16,397 nucleotides of DNA from the NCBI GenBank assembly GCA_002937555.1, contig PTKB01000024.1:1-16397 (forward strand). The letters run 5' to 3'. This DNA comes from Alphaproteobacteria bacterium MarineAlpha10_Bin2. GTDB lineage: Bacteria > Pseudomonadota > Alphaproteobacteria > UBA828. This document shows positions 1-7,037 of the stretch, in pieces. The notes below the pieces were generated by a model. It worked only from the letters and a program-made list of their open reading frames with translations, was not told the origin of the DNA and did not search any database. Made by a program: the position numbers and the translations under genes. The number at the start of each line of letters is the position of its first letter. The stretch's first letter is position 1.

Positions 1-11
1 ATGAATGACAG

Positions 12-284
12 CTAAGCGGTCTTCGACGAAGATTCCTTCTCTTCGCCGCTGTCTTGCTGAGAGCGACTCTGGCGCTGACGGTTGGCTTGCTGTTGATCAC
101 GATTTCCGGAACCCTGCTTCACTTGCTGAGGATTCCCCGACGGGGAACCACCGCCATTGGGTCACGTTCCGGTAAGTCTCTGCACTTCCGTGATCAATTC
201 ATCGATACGACTTAGGGTGTTTTGCTGGATCGACTGGTTCTGTTCTCCGGTGTCATCGTCATCGAGAAGCCTCTCGATCTCGGC
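12..284 (-). other. Foreign-looking Q/S/N-rich reading frame with in-frame TGA (5' end unclear)
   Basis: Read on the minus strand from about 284, one frame encodes an acidic, probably coiled-coil stretch (AEIERLLDDDDTGEQNQ, then SRIDELITEVQRLTGT). It reaches a TGA at 164-162 and then stays open for 49 more codons (PNGGGSPSGNPQQVKQ..., ending SGEEKESSSKTA) to a TAG at 14-12. The two other minus-strand frames contain stops downstream of the TGA. Composition is lower in GC and richer in Gln, Ser and Asn than every other gene here, and it uses AGA and CTA codons. I do not recognise the family; a hydrophilic C-terminal tail of a phage structural protein such as a portal protein is one guess. No start codon is visible because the frame runs into the join with the MFS gene at about 285. 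The TGA could be a true stop, a sequencing error, or a recoded codon. Confidence 0.4.
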
Positions 285-502
285 AGGGCGGAGGTGGCGA
301 GGCCGATGGCCGCATAGATCGACATAAAGCTGCCGGCGGCGAGCAGGCCGTAGTCATATTTCTGCAACAGAATCGGCAGCACCGGTGGCAGCTTGAACAA
401 ATGATAGGCAGCGAGCGCACCGAGGCCGAGGCCAAGCGCAACGCCAAACCAGCTTGTCGGCGGTTCCGGCGCCAGGGCGCCGGGTTGGGGTTCGGACGTC
501 AC
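212..502 (-). pseudogene. MFS transporter, N-terminal fragment only
   Basis: The frame starts with GTG at 502 (VTSEPQPG), preceded by AGGA six bases upstream. After a proline-rich cytoplasmic leader, residues 18-36 form a first transmembrane helix (FGVALGLGLGALAAYHLF). A periplasmic loop (KLPPVLPILLQKYDYG) and the start of a second helix (LLAAGSFMSIYAAIGLATS) follow. This is the usual opening of major facilitator transporters, which normally run to about 400 residues with 12 helices. From about residue 72 (near position 285) the sequence turns hydrophilic (PRSRGFSMTMTPENRTSRS) and stops at 214-212, so only the first 1.5-2 helices remain. It lies 40 bp downstream of the enoyl-CoA hydratase gene and was probably co-transcribed with it. 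The rest has been lost through a rearrangement or an assembly join. The substrate cannot be inferred. Confidence 0.6.
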
Positions 503-542
503 GGGGATTCCTGAAGTGTCTGCCGGGCTTCGGCGCTTAGCG

Positions 543-1295
543 TCAGCTGAACCGCGGCGCGCGTTTTTCCTTGAAGGCGCGAATGCCTTCCCGCGCGTCC
601 TCGGAGCGGAACGAGTCGAGTGCCATTTGTCGCGCCGCCGTTGGATCCAGGTCTCCCGCCGCAATATCGTTCAACAGGCGCTTCATTCCTTGGACCGCGC
701 GCGGCGACAGCGCTTCGATGCGCGCCGCCAATGCGTCGCATTCTCCGGCCAGCGCTTCGGGTGCAACCAGGCGGTCGAGGAAGCCGATTTCCAGCAAGGC
801 GTCGGCGTCCATGCGCTCGCCGGCGAGAAGCAGGCGCTTGGCGGCGGCAAGGCCGATGCGCGAGACAATCCGTTTCAGCCCGGACGGAAAATAGACCAGA
901 CCGAGCTCGGCCGGCGGTAGGCGCAACTCCATGCCGCGCACGCCGATACGGAAATCGCAGGCCAGCGCCAACTCCGAGGCGCCGCCATAGACCGAGCCGT
1001 TAAGCGCGCAGATGACCGCCGGGCGCGCCGCTTCGAGGCGCCCAACCGTGCGCTCGAACTGATTCTCCTGCCAATCGGCGCCTTCGATTTCGTCGATTTC
1101 GAAACCCGAGCTGAAACATTTGGTACCGCTTCCGGTAAGGATGGCGACGCGAACATCCGCCGCCGCATCGATTTGTTCGATCAGCGCGACGAGGCGTTTT
1201 AGATCCGACTCACGCAAGCGGTTATGCGCGGCTTCGCGCATCAGCGTCAGTGTGGCGCGGTGGCCCTCGGTGTTGAGGTCGATCGACGGGGACAT
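543..1295 (-). CDS. Enoyl-CoA hydratase/isomerase family protein
   Basis: This is a crotonase-fold protein of 250 residues, the normal family length, starting at ATG 1295 (MSPSIDLNTEG); a longer frame back to 1346 has no family-like sequence. Visible hallmarks are the first oxyanion-hole segment (CFSSGFEIDE, residues 60-69), the second glycine pair in NGSVYGGASELALACDFRIG (99-118), Glu108 at the position of crotonase Glu144, and Glu130 in PPAELGLVYFPSG at the position of Glu164. Both acid residues used by classical hydratases are therefore present. In that family they add water across 2-enoyl-CoA during fatty-acid or amino-acid breakdown. Related isomerases and decarboxylases share the fold, so the exact reaction is open. 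The protein should be cytoplasmic. It reads away from the MBL hydrolase, sharing a 195-bp divergent intergenic region, and is followed by the MFS stub. Confidence 0.88.
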   Translation of the reverse strand: MSPSIDLNTEGHRATLTLMREAAHNRLRESDLKRLVALIEQIDAAADVRVAILTGSGTKCFSSGFEIDEIEGADWQENQFERTVGRLEAARPAVICALNGSVYGGASELALACDFRIGVRGMELRLPPAELGLVYFPSGLKRIVSRIGLAAAKRLLLAGERMDADALLEIGFLDRLVAPEALAGECDALAARIEALSPRAVQGMKRLLNDIAAGDLDPTAARQMALDSFRSEDAREGIRAFKEKRAPRFS

Positions 1296-1490
1296 AAGGA
1301 ATACTCTGGTTGGCAAAGGGTTTGCGGCGCCCGGGCGGCGATCCAAGGCGAATCCGCAGAAACCCTACTTCAGCAGAGCGCCCGTGTGTAGCCGCTGTGA
1401 AAAAGAATGTATGCGATTTGGGCTTTCGCCCGCGCGGCGCTTGAGGCAGACTGCGGCCAATTTTGGATGAGGCACTCGGCGGGGAAAAGC
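1296..1490. other. Divergent intergenic region, enoyl-CoA hydratase / MBL hydrolase
   Basis: This 195-bp stretch must hold the promoters for both diverging genes if 1491 is the hydrolase start. I see no convincing -35/-10 pair on either strand and no strong inverted repeat. Part of it (from 1407) is open in frame with the hydrolase, so the hydrolase could start further upstream. Confidence 0.4.
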
Positions 1491-2324
1491 GTGGCTACAG
1501 AGGTCGATTTCTTCGTGCGCTTTTGGGGCGTGCGGGGCAGCATTCCGTGCCCGGGAGCGGCGACGTCGCGTTACGGCGGCAACACGTCCTGTATCGAAGT
1601 GCGCTGCGGCGAGCACTTGCTTATTTTCGATGCCGGCACCGGCTTCTCGGAACTCGGCAAAAGACTGCGCGCCGACGTCCCGCTCGATACCGATCTGTTT
1701 TTCACGCACACCCATTACGACCATATCTGGGGCTGGCCCCATTTTTCTCCCGGTTTGGACGCCGGCACGCGCCTCCATATCCGCGCCGGCCATCTGATTC
1801 CCGAGCATCGTATCGAGGATCTGATGCGCGGTCTTTTGAACGACCCGCTCAATCCGCTCAATTCGGAAACCTTGCGCGCCGAGGTTATTTTCGAGGATTT
1901 TGTCATCGGCGACACGATCGAACCGCGGCCCGGCATCGTGGTGCGCACCGCCCATCTCAACCATCCCAACCGCGCCTCCGGTTACCGCGTCGAGTTTGAC
2001 GGCCGCTCGATTTGCTATCTCACCGATCACGAACATACCGAAGACGGTCCCACCCAAGCGCTGGTCGAGCTGACCAAGGGGGCGGATCTGGTGATTTACG
2101 ATTCGACCTACACGGAGGAGGAATATCCCAATCATGTCGGTTGGGGCCACTCGACCTGGAACGAAGGCGCCAAGCTGTGCGACATCGCGGACGCCCGGAC
2201 GTTCGTCGTGTTTCATCACGATCCAGGACATGACGACACCTTCATGGACCGCATTGCGCGTGAGGCGGCGGAAGCGCGCCCCGGTACGATCGTCGCGCGC
2301 GAGGGTTTGGTGCTGCGCCCTTGA
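1491..2324 (+). CDS. MBL-fold metallo-hydrolase
   Basis: A metallo-beta-lactamase-superfamily protein of about 277 residues. The metal-binding motif HTHYDH (residues 73-78) follows a typical strand and turn (LLIFDAGTGFSELG). Further candidate ligands lie in RTAHLNHPN, YLTDHEH and FHHDPGHDD. The N-terminal signature VRFWGVRGSIPCPG with RYGGNTSCIEV is shared with PhnP-like and RNase Z-like hydrolases found widely in proteobacteria. The substrate is unknown; a phosphodiester is plausible from the relatives. I chose GTG 1491 (VATEVDFFVRFWG) because GGGGAA lies a few bases upstream and homologues begin close to this point. ATG 1467 in the same frame is the main alternative. It is probably cytoplasmic, as no signal peptide is seen. 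The methyltransferase gene starts 16 bp after its stop, so the two are likely co-transcribed. Confidence 0.85.
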   Translation: MATEVDFFVRFWGVRGSIPCPGAATSRYGGNTSCIEVRCGEHLLIFDAGTGFSELGKRLRADVPLDTDLFFTHTHYDHIWGWPHFSPGLDAGTRLHIRAGHLIPEHRIEDLMRGLLNDPLNPLNSETLRAEVIFEDFVIGDTIEPRPGIVVRTAHLNHPNRASGYRVEFDGRSICYLTDHEHTEDGPTQALVELTKGADLVIYDSTYTEEEYPNHVGWGHSTWNEGAKLCDIADARTFVVFHHDPGHDDTFMDRIAREAAEARPGTIVAREGLVLRP

Positions 2325-2340
2325 CGATGCGCCCCGCCCG

Positions 2341-3180
2341 ATGAGCCTGCGCCGTACGGTGATGGGCCTGGCGACCGTGCTCGGCCTGGCGCGGAAGGGC
2401 TTCTTTATTCCCTACCGCTATGCCCATGCCCTGCCGCGCCCCGGTGCGCGCGCGCCCTACGCGATTCTCGGCGAATTGCTGCATGACCACGAAGATGATT
2501 TCCGCACGCTGCTCGACGGCATGGTCGGTTTCATCTCCGACCTCAAGAAGATTAGCGCCGATAACCCGCCCGAGCCGCGTTGGAATCAGGATTGGTTTCC
2601 CCGCCTCGATGCGGCGGCGGCCTATACTCTGGTGCGGGCCGGCCGGCCGCGTCATATCGTCGAAGTCGGCTCCGGCCATTCCACCCGATTTCTCGCCCGT
2701 GCCATGCGCGACGGCGGGATCGAGGGCCGTATCACTGCCATCGATCCGCATCCCCGCACCAGTCTGCTGGGCATCCGCGATTTGGAATTGTTGCGCGCAC
2801 CGGTGCAGGATATCGGCCTGCAGGTTTTCGATTCGCTTAATCCGGGCGATATGTTGTTTATCGATTCAAGCCATGTGCTGATGCCGGGCTCGGATGTCGA
2901 CTTATTGATTAATCGCGCGCTACCGGCGCTGCCGTCGGGCGTCCTGGTACATTTTCATGATATTTTTCTGCCCGACGATTATCCGCCGCAGTGGGCGTGG
3001 CGCGGCTATAACGAGCAGCTCGCCGTGGCGGCGCTGGTGATGTCGAAATCCTATGTGCCGGTATTCGCCAGCCATTTCGTCACCTCGAGGATGCGCGAAA
3101 TCCTCAGCCGCACCAGCGTCTCGCGTATCTTGCGTTTGACCGGCGCCTTCGAATCCTCGCTCTGGCTGCGTAAGGTTTAG
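2341..3180 (+). CDS. Class I SAM-dependent methyltransferase-like protein
   Basis: The 279-residue protein starts at ATG 2341 (MSLRRTVMGLATVLG), 16 bp after the MBL hydrolase stop. The Rossmann-fold SAM-binding core is clear: motif I HIVEVGSGHSTRFLARAM (105-122), then the strand-end acid in ITAIDPHPR (131-139). A DSSH at 175-178 and LVHFHDIFLPDDYP (202-215) close the core. This arrangement matches the Methyltransf_24-type class I enzymes often found near sugar or small-molecule biosynthesis genes. An N-terminal segment of about 80 residues with some hydrophobic stretches precedes the core. The methyl acceptor is not predictable. It reads toward the minus-strand P460-like gene, with 15 bp between the two stops. 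It could serve the same modification pathway as the TylF-like enzyme, but its strand and its pairing with the hydrolase suggest separate transcription. Confidence 0.82.
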   Translation: MSLRRTVMGLATVLGLARKGFFIPYRYAHALPRPGARAPYAILGELLHDHEDDFRTLLDGMVGFISDLKKISADNPPEPRWNQDWFPRLDAAAAYTLVRAGRPRHIVEVGSGHSTRFLARAMRDGGIEGRITAIDPHPRTSLLGIRDLELLRAPVQDIGLQVFDSLNPGDMLFIDSSHVLMPGSDVDLLINRALPALPSGVLVHFHDIFLPDDYPPQWAWRGYNEQLAVAALVMSKSYVPVFASHFVTSRMREILSRTSVSRILRLTGAFESSLWLRKV

Positions 3181-3195
3181 ACCGGCCGGCGCGTG

Positions 3196-3821
3196 CTAAT
3201 TCCGCTGCCGCAAATATTCTTCCGGCAGTTCGAACAAATGATCGCGTTCCGCCACCTGGAGACGGCACTCGCCGCAAAATTCGACCGCCCGGTTGCCTAC
3301 GCCGCCGGTGATGCCGAACAGCTTGCCGTTGGGCATGATCATCGCGTAGCGCCAATCGCCGAAATCGGGCGCGAAGCCGGACGGCATTTTCTCCATGGTA
3401 AAGAGCGGCCCACGCGACACGCCGCCGGATTCGACGGCAGATATCGAATCCTTGACGATGATGGTGCCGACGGGCATGGGCTCTGTCTCGGTCGCCGTGA
3501 AGAAATCGCCGGATGTGTCGTTCATGTAGACATTCACGAACCGGGCGCCGTGCTGGTCTGAAATATAGGGCGAAGTGTTGAAGCGCCGCCAAGGGCGGTA
3601 GTCCATTTCCGCGAGTCCTGATTTGAGATAGCCCGTGACCATGCGATCCAACAGTGCGTCGTATATTTTCTCCGCTTCTTCGGGCGCCAGGGTGCGCGGA
3701 TCGAGTATGCGGATATGGCCGCCCTCGGGCCATCTTTCGAGGACGCTGTCGTTTGCCGAGATATAGGGGGGCCAAACACAAGAAAGAACGCGGCGAGCAC
3801 CAACGTGCGAATGCGAATCAT
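3196..3821 (-). pseudogene. Secreted cytochrome P460-like protein, frameshifted and lacking the haem-ligand His
   Basis: Two frames together make one protein. The first starts at ATG 3821 with a signal peptide (MIRIRTLVLAAFFLVFG). The second continues as PPYISANDSVLERWPEGG and runs to the TAG at 3198-3196. They join if one C is added to the C6 tract (G6 at 3766-3771 on the plus strand). The body matches cytochrome P460 proteins: YRPWRRFNTSPYISDQHGARF, FVNVYMND, PVGTIIVKD, GDWRYAMIMPNGKLFG, and a C-terminal FCGECR...DHLFELPEEYL. Normal members carry CxxCH for covalent haem; here the His is Arg (codon CGT). The family includes periplasmic c-type haem proteins, some of which oxidise hydroxylamine. 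Without His the haem would lack its axial ligand, so this may be decayed or a haem-free P460 fold. It follows the DppC-like permease by 107 bp. A sequencing error in the homopolymer is a real possibility. Confidence 0.72.
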
Positions 3822-3928
3822 TACCAGGAACCCGAGAGTTGCAGCAACCAATGCGATATATGTTGCCGCCGGACGCCGAGCGCCAATAAATCGCGCTCAA
3901 CAATGTGTGATGGCGCGTGCGCCGGCGC
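3822..3928 (-). other. Intergenic spacer with short GC hairpin after permease
   Basis: The 107-bp gap between the DppC-like gene and the P460-like gene holds a short hairpin, GGCGC-GT-GCGCC at 3912-3923, just beyond the permease stop. There is no T-run after it on the minus strand, so a rho-independent terminator is not supported. The P460-like gene may be read through from the transporter operon. Confidence 0.3.
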
Positions 3929-5110
3929 TTACTTATAGGGATCGGCGGCGTCGCGCAGACCATCGCCGAAGAAATTAAACGCCAGCACAACCAGAATCAC
4001 CGGCACGACGGGCAGCATCAGCCACGGATAGAGCGCCACAGCGTTGATGTTTTGCGCTTCGTTCAAAAGCACGCCCCAGCTGGTGATCGGCGGGCGGAGA
4101 CCCAGGCCAAGGAAGGAGAGCGCCGTTTCGCCGAGGATCATCGAGGGGATCGAGAGCGTCGCCGAGGCGATCAGGTGGCTCATAAAACTCGGGATCAAAT
4201 GGCGGCCGATAACGCGGCGCGGCCGGGCGCCCAAGAGCATGGCGGCGGTGGCGAAATCTTCCTCGCGCAGTGCCAACAGCTTCGAGCGCACGCCGCGCGC
4301 AAGACCGGTCCAGTCGATCAGGCCGAGAATGATGGTGATGCCGAAATAGACCACGATCGGCGACCAGTTGACCGGTAAGGAGGCGGAGAGCGCCATCCAC
4401 AGGGGAAGCTCCGGGAACGAGCGGATAATCTCGATCAGGCGTTGAATAATGGTGTCTATCCAGCCGCCGTAATAACCCGATATGCCGCCCAGAATGAGGC
4501 CCAACAGGAAGCTGATGCTGATGCCGATAAGGCCGACCGTCAGCGAGATGCGCGAGCCCGCAATGACGCGCGAAAACATATCGCGCCCCAACCGGTCGGT
4601 GCCGAACAGGAACAGGGTGCCGTCTTTGGCCGGACATATGAAATGAAAGCGCCCCGGTATCATGCCCCAAAATTCATACTCGTCGCCGAAGCACAACCAG
4701 CGGATGGTATAGATTTGCGATGTGTCGCGCTCGTAAACGCGCTGCAAATTCTCCATGTCGAGGTGATATTTGAAGCCGTAAACGAACGGCGCGCGCAGAC
4801 TGCCTTCGTGAAACAACTGCACCGCTTGCGGCGGCGCATAGATATGGTCGACATCGCGGGTGTGCAAATTATAAGGCGCCACGAACTCGGCGATGATGAT
4901 GACGAAATAGAGAATGAGCAGGAAGATGCCGGCGATGACGGCGATGCGGTGGCGCTTCAGTTTCCACCACATCATTTGCCATTGCGAGGCCATGTAGAAG
5001 CGCGCCTGCTCGGGCGTCAGCGCATCGGTCGAATAGGGATCGAACGGGGCGTCGCTGACGAAGTGCTTCAGCTTCTCGGAGCCGCCGTCGTTTTGGTTGC
5101 GCTCGCTCAT
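3929..5110 (-). CDS. ABC transporter permease, DppC/OppC type, with periplasmic insert
   Basis: A 393-residue inner-membrane permease of the peptide/nickel/oligosaccharide importer class. After a cytoplasmic N-terminus it has a first helix (RIAVIAGIFLLILYFVIIIA, 55-74) and the signature FGTDRLGRDMFSRV (169-182). The membrane core carries the cytoplasmic EAA loop (REEDFATAAMLLGARPRRVI, 282-301) that docks on the ATPase, and a typical ending FNFFGDGLRDAADP. Between helix 1 and GTDRLGRD lie about 90 residues (YAPPQAVQLFHEG...GRFHFICPAKDGTLF), against roughly 30 in standard DppC, so a sizeable periplasmic domain is inserted. Its ATG overlaps the DppB-like stop by 4 nt, implying translational coupling. 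It should pair with the DppB-like permease, the solute-binding protein and the double ATPase of this locus. The substrate is unknown. Confidence 0.92.
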   Translation of the reverse strand: MSERNQNDGGSEKLKHFVSDAPFDPYSTDALTPEQARFYMASQWQMMWWKLKRHRIAVIAGIFLLILYFVIIIAEFVAPYNLHTRDVDHIYAPPQAVQLFHEGSLRAPFVYGFKYHLDMENLQRVYERDTSQIYTIRWLCFGDEYEFWGMIPGRFHFICPAKDGTLFLFGTDRLGRDMFSRVIAGSRISLTVGLIGISISFLLGLILGGISGYYGGWIDTIIQRLIEIIRSFPELPLWMALSASLPVNWSPIVVYFGITIILGLIDWTGLARGVRSKLLALREEDFATAAMLLGARPRRVIGRHLIPSFMSHLIASATLSIPSMILGETALSFLGLGLRPPITSWGVLLNEAQNINAVALYPWLMLPVVPVILVVLAFNFFGDGLRDAADPYK

Positions 5111-6135
5111 CGGGTCACGCCTCCCGAAAGGCGGATGCGCGGATCCAGGACGGCGAGGAGGATATCGGATACGAACACGCCGATCACGGTGAGGAAGGCC
5201 ATGAACATCAGGAACGAGCCGGCGAGATACATATCCTGGGTGCGCAGCGCATCCAAGAGCATCGGCCCGGTCGTTGGCAGCGACAGCACCACCGAGACGA
5301 TGGCGGCGCCGGAGATCACCTGCGGCAGAATATTGCCGATGTCGGAAATGAACGGATTGAGCGCCATGCGCAGCGGATATTTGATCAGCAGTTTGCCGGG
5401 CGGCAGGCCCTTGGCGCGGCCGGTGACGACATATTGTTTCTGCAATTCATCGAGCAGATTGGCGCGTAAGCGCCGAATCATGCCGGCGGTGTTGGAAGTG
5501 CCGATCACCAGCACCGGCACCCACAGATGTTCGAGTACCGAGAGCAGCTTGCCGACGCTCCACGGTTTGCCGAGATAATCCGGATCCATCAACCCGCCGA
5601 TCGAGGTGCCGAAGGCGACATTGGCGACGTAGAGCAGAACCAGAGCAAGGAGAAAATTCGGCGTCGCCAGGCCGAGAAAGCCCAACAGGGTCAGACTATG
5701 ATCGCCGAAACTGTACTGATGGGTTGCCGAATAGACGCCGATCGGAAAGGAAACGATCCAGGTAAAGATGATGGTGGTAAAGGAGACAATGAAGGTCAGC
5801 AACAGGCGGTCGCCGACGACTTCGTCTACGGGAAGATTATATTCGAACGAATAGCCCATATCGCCTTGCAGCAATCCCAGTAGCCATACGCCGTATTGCT
5901 CGACCATCGGCCTGTCGAGTCCGTATTGCTGGCGCAGGAATTCGATCTTGTCGATGTTGGAGCCTTCGCCTTGCGCCTGCAATTCGGCGATATAGGTGGT
6001 CAGATAATCGCCCGGCGGCAGCTGAATAATAATGAAGGTGAGGACGCTGATCGCCAGCATCGTCGGGATCATGATGAGAATGCGGCGCACGATGAAGGTC
6101 AGTATCGCGGGCCTCCGAAGGCGCTGCGCCGGCAC
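5107..6135 (-). CDS. ABC transporter permease, DppB/OppB type
   Basis: A 342-residue inner-membrane permease starting at GTG 6135 (the second residue is Pro). The N-terminus ILTFIVRRILIMIPTMLAIS (11-30) is the classic DppB/OppB first helix. A periplasmic loop includes RQQYGLDRPMVEQYGVWL (68-85) and LQGDMGYSF (89-97), both family hallmarks. The EAA cytoplasmic loop is QYVVTGRAKGLPPGKLLIKY (234-253). The C-terminal helices end with SDILLAVLDPRIRLSGG, also typical. Length is close to the E. coli homologues (about 306-340). Its stop overlaps the ATG of the DppC-like gene by 4 nt. The TylF-like methyltransferase gene ends 28 bp upstream, so the permeases probably belong to the transcript that begins at the solute-binding protein. 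No strong ribosome-binding site precedes the GTG, which makes the start moderately certain. Confidence 0.93.
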   Translation of the reverse strand: MPAQRLRRPAILTFIVRRILIMIPTMLAISVLTFIIIQLPPGDYLTTYIAELQAQGEGSNIDKIEFLRQQYGLDRPMVEQYGVWLLGLLQGDMGYSFEYNLPVDEVVGDRLLLTFIVSFTTIIFTWIVSFPIGVYSATHQYSFGDHSLTLLGFLGLATPNFLLALVLLYVANVAFGTSIGGLMDPDYLGKPWSVGKLLSVLEHLWVPVLVIGTSNTAGMIRRLRANLLDELQKQYVVTGRAKGLPPGKLLIKYPLRMALNPFISDIGNILPQVISGAAIVSVVLSLPTTGPMLLDALRTQDMYLAGSFLMFMAFLTVIGVFVSDILLAVLDPRIRLSGGVTR

Positions 6136-6163
6136 AAGCCCGATATATCAAACAGCGAGCGCA

Positions 6164-6994
6164 TCAATCCAGCTTGAACCCAATGCGCGCCGCCTCGTCG
6201 ATACGGCCGAGAAAAATCGGCGCCTCGGCGAAATATTCGTCCGTCGCTTTTCGCGACCCCTCATAGGCGCCGTAATCGTCGATAATCAAGGCGCCCTGGC
6301 GCGACAGTCTCGGATAGAGATGGATCAGCTCGTGGCGGGTCGAGCGGTACCAATCGGTATCCAGCCTGAGCAATGAAATCTGTTCGGGCGCGGTCGCCGG
6401 GATGGTTTGTTCCACATCGCCTTCGACAAAATGCAGCTTGTCTTCGGGATAGCCGGTGGCCGCCATGTTGGTGCGCACTTCCGCCAATGACGCATGCGCC
6501 CATTCGTTGTAGCCGTCGCGCTGGAACGCCTGCCAACGCGAAACCTGTTCCATACCGTCCTGGCTGCGCACATCGACTTTTTCGGGCGCGGTCATGCCGG
6601 CGTAGGTGTCGTAGAGATAAATATCGCGAGTCCGGTCACCTAGGGCATCCAGCGTCAGCGCGATCATCATCGACGAGCCGCCGCGCCAAATGCCGCACTC
6701 CACCATGTCGCCGGGGATGTCGTTCCGCGACAAATATTTGACCGTCTGATAGAGCGTATACATGCATTCAACCGACGTTAGCGTATAGGCGCGCGTGCGA
6801 TCATAGAGCGCGACAAATTCCGGTTCCATGTCATGCGGCACATTCAACATCCGCCGGTGGCGGTCATACTGGGGTATTTTACGCAGCGAAAAATTATAAC
6901 CCATGCGGAACGCGAGTTTGCGCAAGCCGCGCCGCACGCCGCCGCGAAACAGCGACGGCGCAAAGCCTATGTCCGCCCTTGGCGCCTCCGTCAT
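6164..6994 (-). CDS. TylF/MycF-like O-methyltransferase
   Basis: A 276-residue protein from ATG 6994 (MTEAPRADIGFAPS), belonging by sequence to the macrocin O-methyltransferase (TylF) family. Visible features are the SAM-binding GDMVECGIWRGGSSMMIALT (95-114), the strand-end acid in RDIYLYDTYAGMT (123-135), LLRLDTDWYRSTRHELIHLY (208-227), and ALIIDDYGAYEGSRKATDEY (235-254). The paired acids in DTDW and IDDY match the metal-binding aspartates used by TylF/MycF to position the sugar hydroxyls. In characterised members the reaction is SAM-dependent methylation of a sugar hydroxyl; relatives also act on other polysaccharide or peptide products. It sits between a glycosyltransferase and the permeases, so a glycosylated product that is then methylated is the natural inference. 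The GT stop lies 43 bp upstream. The ribosome-binding site is weak. Confidence 0.88.
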   Translation of the reverse strand: MTEAPRADIGFAPSLFRGGVRRGLRKLAFRMGYNFSLRKIPQYDRHRRMLNVPHDMEPEFVALYDRTRAYTLTSVECMYTLYQTVKYLSRNDIPGDMVECGIWRGGSSMMIALTLDALGDRTRDIYLYDTYAGMTAPEKVDVRSQDGMEQVSRWQAFQRDGYNEWAHASLAEVRTNMAATGYPEDKLHFVEGDVEQTIPATAPEQISLLRLDTDWYRSTRHELIHLYPRLSRQGALIIDDYGAYEGSRKATDEYFAEAPIFLGRIDEAARIGFKLD

Positions 6995-7037
6995 CGGTGT
7001 GCTGCCCGTACCGGCCTCGGAACTGCGAACGCGGGCA

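Noticed and set aside
2134..2340. N-terminal extension of the methyltransferase starting at 2134
   Set aside because: It would overlap the MBL hydrolase by almost 200 bases and encodes an Arg/Ser/Cys-rich shadow; ATG 2341 gives a family-like N-terminus.
3912..3923. Rho-independent terminator after the DppC-like gene
   Set aside because: The stem is only five base pairs with a 2-base loop and no T-run follows on the minus strand.
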